DNA of 64,000 nt from [Eubacterium] saphenum (GTDB taxonomy: Bacteria; Bacillota; Clostridia; Peptostreptococcales; Anaerovoracaceae). Of this stretch, positions 8,070-16,031 are shown one piece after another; within the stretch, counting starts at the first letter, position 1, and each line of letters opens with the position of its first letter. The notes under the pieces are model-generated. The model was not told the DNA's origin, ran no database searches, and saw only the letters and a program-made list of their open reading frames with translations. A program made the position numbers and the translations under genes. The stretch covers positions 1 through 64,000 of the forward strand of contig SFHC01000003.1 in NCBI GenBank assembly GCA_004555725.1. The letters are read 5' to 3'.

Positions 8070-9158
8070 ATGGGAGAGAAAATCATACTGACGGGCGATC
8101 GTCCGACCGGAAAGCTTCATATCGGCCACTATGTCGGATCGCTTCGCAACCGTGTCGCGCTTCAGAATTCCGGAGAATACGATAAGATCTATATTATGAT
8201 CGCGGATTCACAGGCGCTGACGGATAACTTCGATAATCCGTCCAAGATTAGAGACAACCTTCTGCAGGTTGCGCTGGATGACCTCGCTGCGGGACTGGAT
8301 CCGGAAAAAATGACGCTGTTCATTCAGTCTGAAGTTCCGGAGCTGACGGAGATGACGTTCTACTTCATGAACCTCGTCACACTTTCCAGACTGGAGAGAA
8401 ATCCGACGGTCAAGAATGAGATCCAGCTGAGAGGATTCAATAACAGCATTCCGGTCGGATTCCTGAATTACCCGGTCAGCCAGACTTCAGATATTGTAGC
8501 GTTCAAGGCAACCACAGTTCCGGTCGGAGAGGACCAGGAGCCGATGCTTGAGCAGGCAAGAGAGATCGTGCGCCGTTTCAATATGATTTACGGTGACACC
8601 TTGGTAGAGCCTGAGATCCTTTTGTCCTCCAACAAGGCGAGCATGCGTCTTCCGGGAACGGACGGAAAGAATAAGATGAGCAAGTCGATCGGAAACTGCA
8701 TCTATCTGGCTGATGATCCGGATACGATCCGCCAGAAAGTCATGTCTATGTACACCGATCCAGACCATCTGCGTGTGGAGGATCCGGGAAAGATTGAGGG
8801 AAACACCGTATTCACTTATCTGGACGCATTCAGCAAGCCGGAGCATTTCCAGGAGTTCCTGCCGGAGTATAAGGATCTGGATGAGCTGAAAGCGCACTAT
8901 CAGCGCGGAGGCCTCGGCGATGTCAAGGTAAAGAAGTTCCTGAACAATGTCATGCAGGAGACGCTGCGCCCGATCAGAGAGCGCAGGGAAGACTACGCCA
9001 AGAATCTGGATTACGTGTTCCAGGTTCTGAAAGAGGGCACAGAGAAAGCGCGTGAGACGGCGGCGCAGACTATGGACGAGATGAAGACCGCCATGAAGAT
9101 CAATTACTTTAAGGATTCGTCTTTCCTCGACAATTTCAGAGAAAAGAACAACCTGTAG
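8070..9158 (+). CDS. trpS: Tryptophan--tRNA ligase
   Basis: This 362-residue class I aminoacyl-tRNA synthetase charges tRNA-Trp with tryptophan. The ATP-binding signature is present as PTGKLHIGHYVGSL near the N terminus, and the KMSKS loop as NKMSKSIGN near residue 205. Length is slightly above the compact bacterial enzyme of about 330-340 residues. AAGGAG lies 9 bases before the ATG. It has its own promoter and is followed at 66 bases by purC with no clear terminator between. Confidence 0.95.
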   Translation: MGEKIILTGDRPTGKLHIGHYVGSLRNRVALQNSGEYDKIYIMIADSQALTDNFDNPSKIRDNLLQVALDDLAAGLDPEKMTLFIQSEVPELTEMTFYFMNLVTLSRLERNPTVKNEIQLRGFNNSIPVGFLNYPVSQTSDIVAFKATTVPVGEDQEPMLEQAREIVRRFNMIYGDTLVEPEILLSSNKASMRLPGTDGKNKMSKSIGNCIYLADDPDTIRQKVMSMYTDPDHLRVEDPGKIEGNTVFTYLDAFSKPEHFQEFLPEYKDLDELKAHYQRGGLGDVKVKKFLNNVMQETLRPIRERREDYAKNLDYVFQVLKEGTEKARETAAQTMDEMKTAMKINYFKDSSFLDNFREKNNL

Positions 9159-9224
9159 GAAATACAGCACCGGCGCGGCGTCAGAGATGCGGCACACGCC
9201 TGTTTACAGCGGGAGGTATACAGA

Positions 9225-10097
9225 ATGAAGGAATTTAAACCGGTAAAGGCCGGAAAGGTCAGAGAAATTTATGATAATGGCGACAGTCTGATTATGGTTG
9301 CAACGGATCGCATTTCTGCGTTTGACCATATTCTGAAGAACAAGATTGTCGGAAAGGGCAAGATCCTTACACAGATGTCAAAGTTCTGGTTTGACTACAC
9401 TAAAGACATTGTTCCAAACGACCTGATTTCCATTGATGTCAAGGATATGCCGGAATTCTTCCAGACAGAGGAGTTCGAGGGACGCAGCACCATGTGCAAG
9501 AAGCTGGAGATGCTGCCGATCGAGTGCATCGTCAGAGGCTATATCACAGGATCCGGATGGGCAAGCTATCAGGAGACCGGAAAAGTCTGCGGGATCGAGC
9601 TGCCTGAAGGCCTGCAGGAGTCACAGCAGCTGCCTGAACCGCTGTTCACACCGAGCACCAAGGCAGAACTCGGCGATCATGACGAGAATATCTCCTATGA
9701 GCAGTGCGTAGAGGTTCTGGAAAAACATTATCCAGGCAAGGGAAAACAGTACGCCGAAGCGATCCGCGACAACACAATCGCGCTGTATAAGAAATGCGCA
9801 GAGTACGCAAAAGAACACGGCATCATCATCGCAGACACAAAGTTTGAGTTCGGTCTTGATGAGAACGGAAACGTCGTTATCGGAGACGAGATGCTGACCC
9901 CGGACAGCTCCAGATTCTGGCCTCTGGAAGGCTATGAGCCTGGAAAGTCCCAGCCGTCCTACGACAAGCAGTTCGTAAGAGACTGGCTGAAGGCGAACCC
10001 GGACAGCGATTACAACCTTCCGCAGGACGTCATCGACAAGACTATTGCAAAGTATGAAGAGGCTTTTGAGAAACTGACCGGACATAAGGTTCAGTAG
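9225..10097 (+). CDS. purC: Phosphoribosylaminoimidazole-succinocarboxamide synthase
   Basis: The 290-residue enzyme joins CAIR and aspartate using ATP in de novo purine synthesis. Recognisable elements are KAGKVREIYDNGD at the N terminus, ATDRISAFDHIL, ECIVRGYITGSGW and IADTKFEFGLDENGN. The length fits the longer purC form rather than the 240-residue E. coli type. It stands apart from other pur genes, and no purine riboswitch is visible in the short gap before it. GGGAGG precedes the ATG. Confidence 0.93.
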   Translation: MKEFKPVKAGKVREIYDNGDSLIMVATDRISAFDHILKNKIVGKGKILTQMSKFWFDYTKDIVPNDLISIDVKDMPEFFQTEEFEGRSTMCKKLEMLPIECIVRGYITGSGWASYQETGKVCGIELPEGLQESQQLPEPLFTPSTKAELGDHDENISYEQCVEVLEKHYPGKGKQYAEAIRDNTIALYKKCAEYAKEHGIIIADTKFEFGLDENGNVVIGDEMLTPDSSRFWPLEGYEPGKSQPSYDKQFVRDWLKANPDSDYNLPQDVIDKTIAKYEEAFEKLTGHKVQ

Positions 10098-10499
10098 CGG
10101 AACAGAAGGCTTCCCGGTTTTGCCGGGAGGTGCGTATTCAGCGCGAGTACTGCGCTAACGTGATATTTTCATCAGACAAAGATTACAGAGCCAGAGGAAA
10201 ACCGGAGTATGCGGCCGGTGTTCGGGAGAAATCTTCCCGGCACCCGGCAGGCCGGCTGCCCCCTGGCCTGTTTGCTTTTTGTCGAATCAAACGGATATTT
10301 CTGCATCTGTCCGTTCATAAAAACGAATTACTCCTATAACCTACCGAAATACTTGTTTGAGATGGCGTGTTATGGTATATTAAATTGTATAAATAGAGAA
10401 TCCAAGCGGAATCTGCTCCGTAAACAGGGGGAGCGGAGGACGGCATAATACGTACTGAGTATAGAGAAATAATGAATTCGTAAGGAAGGCGGTTATCCT
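10098..10499. other. purC to Rrf2 intergenic region
   Basis: About 400 bases with no credible gene. It contains a hairpin just after purC (TTCCCGG/CCGGGAG, about 10109-10127) and a GC-rich stem with AGGCC at 10249-10253 and GGCCT at 10265-10269 followed by TTTGCTTTTTG, which probably ends the trpS-purC transcript. The promoter of the Rrf2 gene follows at 10353-10381. Its roughly 110-base leader shows no known riboswitch. Confidence 0.45.
10353..10381 (+). promoter_or_regulatory. Promoter of the Rrf2-family regulator gene
   Basis: TTGTTT (10353-10358) and TATATT (10376-10381) with a 17-bp spacer. Confidence 0.5.
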
Positions 10500-10937
10500 A
10501 TGGCAATGAAAATATCAACAAAGGGGCGCTACGCGCTCCGTGTTCTGATCGATCTGGCAGAGCACGATTCCGGCGAATATACTCCGCTCAGGGAAATTGC
10601 ATCGCGTCAGGGAATCAGTGAAAAATATCTGGAAAGCATCATTGTGGTGTTTTCTAAGGCGGGCATCGTATCCGGACATCGCGGGAAAGGCGGCGGTTAC
10701 AAGCTGGCAAAGGATCCGGACAGCATTACGGTAGGCGATGTGCTGCGTGAAGTGGAAGGCGATCTGGCGCCGGTTGCGTGTCTGGAAGCGGGCGGACAGC
10801 CGTGTGAACGTGCGGCCGAATGCAAGACCCTGCCGATGTGGGAGAAATTCTTTAATATGACCAATGAGTATTTTGACGGCATCACCGTCGGCGATCTGGC
10901 AAACCGGGGCGATGAGGGTGATTTTTATATGATCTGA
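10500..10937 (+). CDS. Rrf2/IscR/CymR-family transcriptional regulator
   Basis: The 145-residue protein begins MKISTKGRYALRVLIDLA (after two residues) with the winged helix-turn-helix of the Rrf2 family, including REIASRQGISEKYLESI as recognition helix and GHRGKGGGYKLA as wing. Three Cys follow in VACLEAGGQPCERAAECKTLPMW, spaced Cys-x7-Cys-x5-Cys. Cluster-binding IscR proteins have a Cys triad in this region, usually with closer spacing, so an Fe-S cluster is possible but not certain. With cysK, iscS and mnmA downstream, control of cysteine or Fe-S supply (CymR- or IscR-like) is the likely role. Confidence 0.85.
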   Translation: MAMKISTKGRYALRVLIDLAEHDSGEYTPLREIASRQGISEKYLESIIVVFSKAGIVSGHRGKGGGYKLAKDPDSITVGDVLREVEGDLAPVACLEAGGQPCERAAECKTLPMWEKFFNMTNEYFDGITVGDLANRGDEGDFYMI

Positions 10938-10960
10938 TGAAATAGAGCGAAGATCACGAG

Positions 10961-10997
10961 ACGCTGTGCGGAGAGACGTTTCCGTGCAGTGTTTTTT
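10961..10997 (+). terminator. Terminator after the Rrf2 gene
   Basis: ACGCTGTGCGGA (10961-10972) pairs with TCCGTGCAGTGT (10981-10992), including three G-T pairs, and six Ts follow. Confidence 0.65.
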
Positions 10998-11194
10998 GTC
11001 TGTCAGAAATTAAAAATCATAAGAAATGTATAAAATATGTTTTTTTGCTGTATTGGTGTATTTTATTTTGTGCGGTGGTATAATATGGATATTAAAAGAA
11101 TAGCCTTAAGACTCGCAGAATAAAATCTCGAGTTGACGGATCACAGCATCGATGGAATGCGGATCGGGGATATCTGAAAGAAAGGGTGAGAATA

Positions 11195-11482
11195 ATGCGT
11201 AACCATGATCAGAGAAATTACCGGATCAGTATTGCTTTGCAGATTATCGGGATCGTTGTTCTGGTTGTCTGCTGCGCGTATCTGGTTGCAGGACTGATAA
11301 TGTATAACATTTCACTGTTCAGCGCACCGATGTGGACGGCAAGAATTACAGGCGGACAAGCAGGAATCGCTATTGGTATTGCTGCTGCCGCAGTAATCTT
11401 GGTGATAGCCGCTCACCGTAACGCGAAACAGCTTTCAGAAGACAGAGATGCAGACGGAGACCGGAGTCAGGCTGCCGGCTAA
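11195..11482 (+). CDS. Small membrane protein, two transmembrane segments
   Basis: The 95-residue protein has two hydrophobic helices (about residues 13-38 and 52-75) separated by a short loop, and a charged acidic C terminus. No known family is recognised. The ATG at 11195 is preferred to the GTG at 11186 because AAAGGGTG lies 7 bases upstream. An extended -10 promoter (TGG TATAAT, 11076-11084) without a clear -35 lies before it, and a terminator closes it, so it is a single-gene transcript. Confidence 0.6.
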   Translation: MRNHDQRNYRISIALQIIGIVVLVVCCAYLVAGLIMYNISLFSAPMWTARITGGQAGIAIGIAAAAVILVIAAHRNAKQLSEDRDADGDRSQAAG

Positions 11483-11532
11483 AGGCAGACTGGCCGCAGG
11501 ACCGGCTGCAGAGGATGAGTTTTAAGGGAAAT

Positions 11533-11585
11533 AAGAGGCTGCTGCACGAACGATCATAATCGTCCGAGGCAACAGCCTCTTTTTG
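11533..11585 (+). terminator. Terminator after the small membrane protein
   Basis: AAGAGGCTG (11533-11541) pairs with CAGCCTCTT (11573-11581), with an inner ACGAT/ATCGT stem, followed by TTTTG. The base composition supports an intrinsic terminator. Confidence 0.7.
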
Positions 11586-11656
11586 TGATGGTGCAGACAA
11601 AGGGTAACTGAGACACTGCTCAGCGAAAAAAACTCCAGAAAAAGATATAAACCCTA

Positions 11657-11685
11657 TTGACATACTGGTTTTATGGGGATATAAT
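11657..11685 (+). promoter_or_regulatory. Perfect-consensus promoter of cysK
   Basis: TTGACA (11657-11662) and TATAAT (11680-11685) match the sigma-A consensus at every position with a 17-bp spacer. The transcript would have a leader of about 110 bases with no recognised riboswitch. A promoter this strong suggests either high expression or repression through an operator not identified here. Confidence 0.85.
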
Positions 11686-11805
11686 GCAATCAACATACAG
11701 GAAAGATGTGTTTTAGATCGGTTCCAGTGTGTATCAATATTTCAGATCAATAAATTAGAGATTAATTTTTAGGGTATTAGAACAATAATCGTGGAGGAAA
11801 TTCAA

Positions 11806-12738
11806 ATGGCTAAGATTTACACATCAGCAGATCAGCTCATCGGACATACACCGCTGCTCGAGCTCACTCATCTGGAAAAGAAATACGGACTGAAGGCTAA
11901 GGTCGTTGCAAAGCTTGAGTACTTCAACCCGGCAGGATCTGTAAAGGACAGAATTGCAAAGGCAATGCTGGATGACGCTGAGCAGAGAGGCGAGCTGAAG
12001 CCGGACACAGAGATCATCGAGCCGACATCCGGTAATACCGGAATCGGACTTGCAGCAGTCGCGGCAGCAAGAGGATACAGCATCACCATCGTAATGCCGG
12101 AGACCATGAGTGTAGAAAGAAGAAAGCTGATGAAGGCGTATGGCGCTAAGCTTGTACTGACCGATGGCGCACAGGGTATGAAAGGTGCGATCGCAAAGGC
12201 TGACGAGCTGCATAAGGAAAATCCGAACAGCTTCATCCCTGGCCAGTTTGTAAACCCGGCAAATCCGAAGGCGCACAAAGAGACGACAGGTCCGGAGATC
12301 TGGGAAGACACAGACGGAAAGGTTGATTACTTTGTAGCCGGTGTCGGCACAGGCGGAACACTGACTGGTGTCGGCGAGTATCTGAAGTCTCAGAATCCGG
12401 ATGTCAAGATCGTTGCCGTAGAGCCGGCATCCTCCCCGGTACTGTCTGAGGGTCACGGCGGACCGCACAAGATCCAGGGAATCGGCGCAGGATTTGTTCC
12501 GGAAGTTCTGGATACCAAGGTTTATGATGAGATCATCCCTGTTGAGAACGATGATGCATTCAAGGTAGGTCAGGAAATCGGCCACAACGACGGCGTACTG
12601 GTTGGAATTTCTTCCGGTGCTGCAGTCTGGGCCGCAATCGAACTGGCAAAGAGACCGGAGAACGAGGGCAAGACTATCGTTGCGCTCCTCCCGGATACAG
12701 GAGACAGATATCTGTCCACACCGCTGTTTGCTGAGTAA
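11806..12738 (+). CDS. cysK: Cysteine synthase (O-acetylserine sulfhydrylase)
   Basis: The 310-residue PLP enzyme makes cysteine from O-acetylserine and sulfide. The PLP lysine is in NPAGSVKDR near residue 46, the phosphate-binding substrate loop is TSGNTGIG, and GTGGTLTG and SSGAAVWA match the PLP-phosphate and C-terminal motifs. The start at 11806 is set by TGGAGG at 11792-11797; a GTG at 11791 overlaps that site. It is monocistronic, between its own promoter and a strong terminator. In Bacillus, CysK also binds the Rrf2 regulator CymR, so the Rrf2 gene 0.9 kb upstream may be a partner; that is inference. Confidence 0.94.
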   Translation: MAKIYTSADQLIGHTPLLELTHLEKKYGLKAKVVAKLEYFNPAGSVKDRIAKAMLDDAEQRGELKPDTEIIEPTSGNTGIGLAAVAAARGYSITIVMPETMSVERRKLMKAYGAKLVLTDGAQGMKGAIAKADELHKENPNSFIPGQFVNPANPKAHKETTGPEIWEDTDGKVDYFVAGVGTGGTLTGVGEYLKSQNPDVKIVAVEPASSPVLSEGHGGPHKIQGIGAGFVPEVLDTKVYDEIIPVENDDAFKVGQEIGHNDGVLVGISSGAAVWAAIELAKRPENEGKTIVALLPDTGDRYLSTPLFAE

Positions 12739-12746
12739 TCATTTTC

Positions 12747-12790
12747 CCCCATCCAAAAGCTGAGTTAAGGGCTTTGGATGGGGATTTTTT
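12747..12790 (+). terminator. Strong terminator after cysK
   Basis: CCCCATCCAAAAGC (12747-12760) pairs with GCTTTGGATGGGG (12771-12783), with one unpaired A, followed by A and six Ts. Confidence 0.8.
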
Positions 12791-12854
12791 ATGATTAAAA
12801 GCACTTGATATTAAATTAACACTGAGTTTCTTCAAAAAATAATCGTTATTTTGA

Positions 12855-12961
12855 TTGACGAAAATTTCAGAAGAATTTACAATGAAGAGGTTGAAGCAAA
12901 AGAAAATAGATCACTCTGGTTATTAAGTATTCTGTATACATTCACAAGGATCGTGTATAAT
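12855..12961 (+). promoter_or_regulatory. Promoter region for the peptidase gene
   Basis: Two candidates lie in the 12791-13107 gap: TTGACG (12855-12860) with TACAAT (12878-12883) at 17 bp, and a TATAAT at 12956-12961 with a poor -35. Nothing else is recognisable in the gap; a 63-codon open frame starting at 12851 uses a TTG-type start with no ribosome binding site and is not supported. Confidence 0.45.
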
Positions 12962-13107
12962 AGTTGTTGGAATTCATATACAGAGGAGACCGCATCGTCT
13001 CTGCGATGTCGGCACGGAGAGGATGCCAGCGCGGAAATATGAGTGAACAGCGTTGATTTCTTTTGCGGAAGCGGAAGAAGCAATTGTAAAATGAGGAGGG
13101 CATAATA

Positions 13108-14565
13108 ATGTTGGAAAATCTTGAACCAAAATCGGTATTCCATTTCTTTGAGGAGATCGCGGCAATTCCAAGACCTTCAAATCAGGAAAAGGCGATCAGC
13201 GACTATCTGGTAAAATTCGCAGAAGACCGCGGCCTGAAGCATTACCGCGATAAGGCGAACAATGTCATTATTATCAAAGAAGCAACCGAGGGATATGAGA
13301 AGGCGGCGCCGGTTATTCTGCAGGGTCATATGGACATGGTCTGCGAGAAGGTGCAGGGTTCAGAGAAAGATATGGAAAAAGAAGGCATCGATCTGAAGAT
13401 CGACGGCGACTGGCTGTGCGCAGATGGCACTACACTCGGCGGAGACGACGGCGCGGCAGTTGCTATGGCGCTTGCGATTCTTGATTCTAAGGAGCTGAAG
13501 CACCCGAGAGTCGAGTTCCTGTGCACGACCGGCGAGGAAGTCGGCATGGTCGGCGCTAATGCCTTGAAAGATGAAGATTTGTCTATGCTTAAAGGACGCC
13601 TGATGATCAATATCGATTCAGAGGAAGAGGGTGTGTGCACAGCAGGATGCGCAGGCGCGGGAAGCCTGATCGCAGATCTGCCGCTGGAAAGAGGCGAGTG
13701 CACGATGGAAAGACGTCTGATTCATGTGCATGGTCTGGAAGGCGGACATTCCGGCGCGGAGATCCATAAGGGAAGAGCCAACGGACATCTGCTGGCAGTA
13801 CGCGCGCTGATTGCACTCTCTAATGCAGGATGCACCCGTCTGATTGCCATGAACGGCGGAAAGATGGATAATGTCATTAATAAAGAGTCTGAGGCCGCTG
13901 TCGCTCTCGGCGATGTCACTGCGGCAAAAGAAATCCTTGCCAAGGTAGAAGAGGAAGCGAGAAACGAGTTTGCTCTTGCTGATCCGGATATTCATATCGA
14001 TCTTGAGGAGATTCCGGAGACTGCAGAGTATGCAGGATGGGAGCCTCTGACAAAAGAATGCACGCAGCAGGTTATCACACTGCTGGCAAGTCTCCCGAAC
14101 GGTGTTCTGCGTATGAGCGACGCGATTCCGGGACTGGTAGAAACTTCTCTGAACCTCGGTATCGTCAGCACGACAGAAGACAGTCTGCATCTGGACAGTT
14201 TTGTCAGAAGCAATGTAGACAGTCAGCTGAATGACGTCCTCAGCCGTCTGATCTGGGTATGTGAGCATAACGGAGCAAAAGCGTATGTTTCCGGACAGTA
14301 TCCGGCATGGGAGTTTGTCCGCGAGTCTTCTTTCAGAGACAAGATGCAGGAGATCTGGAAGGATATGTTCGGCAAGGAGATGGAAGTTGTTTCCATTCAC
14401 GCCGGCGTAGAGTGCGGACTTCTGGCAACAATGCTGCCGGGACTGGATGCAGTTTCTATCGGACCGGAGCTGCCGGGCGTACACTCTGTAAAGGAGAAGT
14501 TATCTATTCAATCGACGCAGCATATTTATGACTTTATCTGCAGAGTGCTGGAAGAGGCAAAATAG
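13108..14565 (+). CDS. pepD: Aminoacyl-histidine dipeptidase (M20C, PepD)
   Basis: This 485-residue metallopeptidase of the M20 family cleaves Xaa-His and related dipeptides in the cytoplasm. Metal-binding motifs are in order: QGHMDMV, LGGDDGAAVA and TTGEEVGMVGA, with a dimerisation domain in the middle and a C-terminal His in the VHSVKE region. Length matches PepD (about 485). GAGGAGGG precedes the ATG. It is probably a single-gene unit, closed by a 13-bp-stem terminator. Confidence 0.92.
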   Translation: MLENLEPKSVFHFFEEIAAIPRPSNQEKAISDYLVKFAEDRGLKHYRDKANNVIIIKEATEGYEKAAPVILQGHMDMVCEKVQGSEKDMEKEGIDLKIDGDWLCADGTTLGGDDGAAVAMALAILDSKELKHPRVEFLCTTGEEVGMVGANALKDEDLSMLKGRLMINIDSEEEGVCTAGCAGAGSLIADLPLERGECTMERRLIHVHGLEGGHSGAEIHKGRANGHLLAVRALIALSNAGCTRLIAMNGGKMDNVINKESEAAVALGDVTAAKEILAKVEEEARNEFALADPDIHIDLEEIPETAEYAGWEPLTKECTQQVITLLASLPNGVLRMSDAIPGLVETSLNLGIVSTTEDSLHLDSFVRSNVDSQLNDVLSRLIWVCEHNGAKAYVSGQYPAWEFVRESSFRDKMQEIWKDMFGKEMEVVSIHAGVECGLLATMLPGLDAVSIGPELPGVHSVKEKLSIQSTQHIYDFICRVLEEAK

Positions 14566-14613
14566 AGAAACTGACCAGAAAAATAGAATAAGCGGTTCGT
14601 GAACTGTGTTTTG

Positions 14614-14664
14614 GAATTCATCCTCCGCCTCATCGCAGGGAGAAAAGGGGGATGAGTTCTTTTT
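14614..14664 (+). terminator. Terminator after pepD
   Basis: GAATTCATCCTCC (14614-14626) pairs along its length, with two G-T pairs, with GGGGGATGAGTTC (14647-14659), followed by five Ts. Confidence 0.75.
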
Positions 14665-14675
14665 GCCCGCAGATG

Positions 14676-14689
14676 CGAACATATGTTTG
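14676..14689. promoter_or_regulatory. LexA/DinR-type SOS box
   Basis: CGAACATATGTTTG matches the Gram-positive LexA (DinR) consensus CGAACRNRYGTTYG at all positions. It overlaps the -35 hexamer of the promoter at 14687-14715, where bound LexA would block RNA polymerase. A wider dyad, GCGAACATA (14675-14683) and TATGTTCGC (14693-14701), is centred on the same promoter. The match could be coincidental because the first gene downstream is iscS, not a known SOS gene. Confidence 0.5.
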
Positions 14690-14715
14690 ACTTATGTTCG
14701 CGTATAGGATACAAT
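14687..14715 (+). promoter_or_regulatory. Promoter upstream of iscS-mnmA
   Basis: TTGACT (14687-14692) and TACAAT (14710-14715) have a 17-bp spacer. The transcript would have a leader of about 150 bases. A second -10-like TATACT lies at 14814-14819 without a clear -35. Confidence 0.6.
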
Positions 14716-14872
14716 AGGACACATAGCAAATGAGAAGTGTACTGTTTTGGTCATGGACGGATCCTTTTCAGGCTGCTCACGGGAAGACGGTGATTGTTCG
14801 CGTGAAGATGTGGTATACTTGTTAAAGATTACCGATAAGAACAGTAGAAATATGTAAGGGTTAGGGGACAGA

Positions 14873-16027
14873 ATGATATATCTGGACAATGGAGCGACGA
14901 CACAGATGCGAAACGGTGTGCTGGACGCGATGCTCCCGTATCTGCAGGAGGAATATGGAAATCCGTTCGGAAGAAGCGCACTGAACCGGAGCAGCGGAGC
15001 AGCTGTAGAAAGAGCGCGCAGAAATATAGCCGATCTGATTCATGCGGACTATAAGGAAATCTTTTTCACATCCGGCGGAACAGAAGCGGACAACTGGGTG
15101 ATCAAGCAGCTTCTCGCACCGGAATGCTGTAAAGAAGCCGGACGTTTTTCCGGGCATCTGATCGTATCGGAAGTTGAGCATCATGCGGTCCTGAGGCCGG
15201 CTGAATACCTGCGGAAGATTGGGATGGATGTGACAGTTGTTCCGGCGGATCATAACGGCCGGGTTGACCCGGAAGCGGTCAGACAGGCCGTCCGAGCAGA
15301 CACTCGCCTGGTTTCGGTCATGCTTGCCAACAATGAAATCGGAACGATCGAACCGGTGAGGGAGATTGCGGAAATCGCGCATGCGCACGGAATTTTGATG
15401 CATACGGATGCTGTGCAGGCCGTCGGACATATTCCGGTTGATGTGCAGGAGCTCGGCGTGGATTTCCTCTCTGCGAGCAGCCATAAATTCGGCGGTCCTA
15501 AGGGAACTGGATTTCTTTATATTCGGCGCGGGATTCTGCCGGAGCCGCTGATGCATGGCGGCGCGCAGGAGCGAGGCTTGAGAGCGGGTACGCATAATGT
15601 CCCGGCGATTGTCGGCATGGGAAAGGCCGCGGAGCTGTGCGCCGGCAGTATGCGGGAAGAGGCTGCATATGAGGCTGAGCTTCGTGATCATATGACCGGC
15701 AGAATTCTGCAGGAGATTCCGGGATCATTCCTGAACGGAGATCCGGAACGGCGGCTGCCGGGAAACTGCAATGTAACTATCCCGGGACTTGAGAATGAAG
15801 CGGCGCTTGTCCGTCTGGATCAGGAGGGGATCTGCGCCGCGGCCGGTTCTGCCTGCTCAGCAGGAGCGGCGGAGCCTTCCCATGTTCTGAAAGCGATCGG
15901 CAGAACAGATGAAGAGGCTTCATGCAGCCTCCGTTTTACCATGAATTATAGAAATACGTTAGAGGAAATTGACCGTACCTGTGATTGCTTGAAGGCAATT
16001 GCGGAAAATTGCAGAAAGGGGCGGTGA
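14873..16027 (+). CDS. iscS: Cysteine desulfurase
   Basis: The 384-residue PLP enzyme takes sulfur from cysteine as a persulfide for Fe-S clusters and thiolated tRNA. It opens MIYLDNGATTQ; the PLP lysine is in SSHKFGGPKG near residue 205, and the catalytic Cys is in AAGSACSAG near residue 327. The short SACSAG loop fits IscS/NifS-type rather than SufS-type enzymes. It sits 4 bases before mnmA, so its main job here is probably sulfur donation for tRNA thiolation. A housekeeping Fe-S role is also possible since no iscU follows. Confidence 0.9.
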   Translation: MIYLDNGATTQMRNGVLDAMLPYLQEEYGNPFGRSALNRSSGAAVERARRNIADLIHADYKEIFFTSGGTEADNWVIKQLLAPECCKEAGRFSGHLIVSEVEHHAVLRPAEYLRKIGMDVTVVPADHNGRVDPEAVRQAVRADTRLVSVMLANNEIGTIEPVREIAEIAHAHGILMHTDAVQAVGHIPVDVQELGVDFLSASSHKFGGPKGTGFLYIRRGILPEPLMHGGAQERGLRAGTHNVPAIVGMGKAAELCAGSMREEAAYEAELRDHMTGRILQEIPGSFLNGDPERRLPGNCNVTIPGLENEAALVRLDQEGICAAAGSACSAGAAEPSHVLKAIGRTDEEASCSLRFTMNYRNTLEEIDRTCDCLKAIAENCRKGR

Positions 16028-16031
16028 TCAC

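Noticed and set aside
12851..13042. Plus-strand open frame of about 60 codons before pepD
   Set aside because: Non-ATG start without a ribosome binding site, and it overlaps two promoter candidates.
14730..14825. 31-codon frame downstream of the LexA-type box
   Set aside because: No convincing ribosome binding site, and the frame overlaps a possible second promoter of iscS. Kept only as a remark in a finding.
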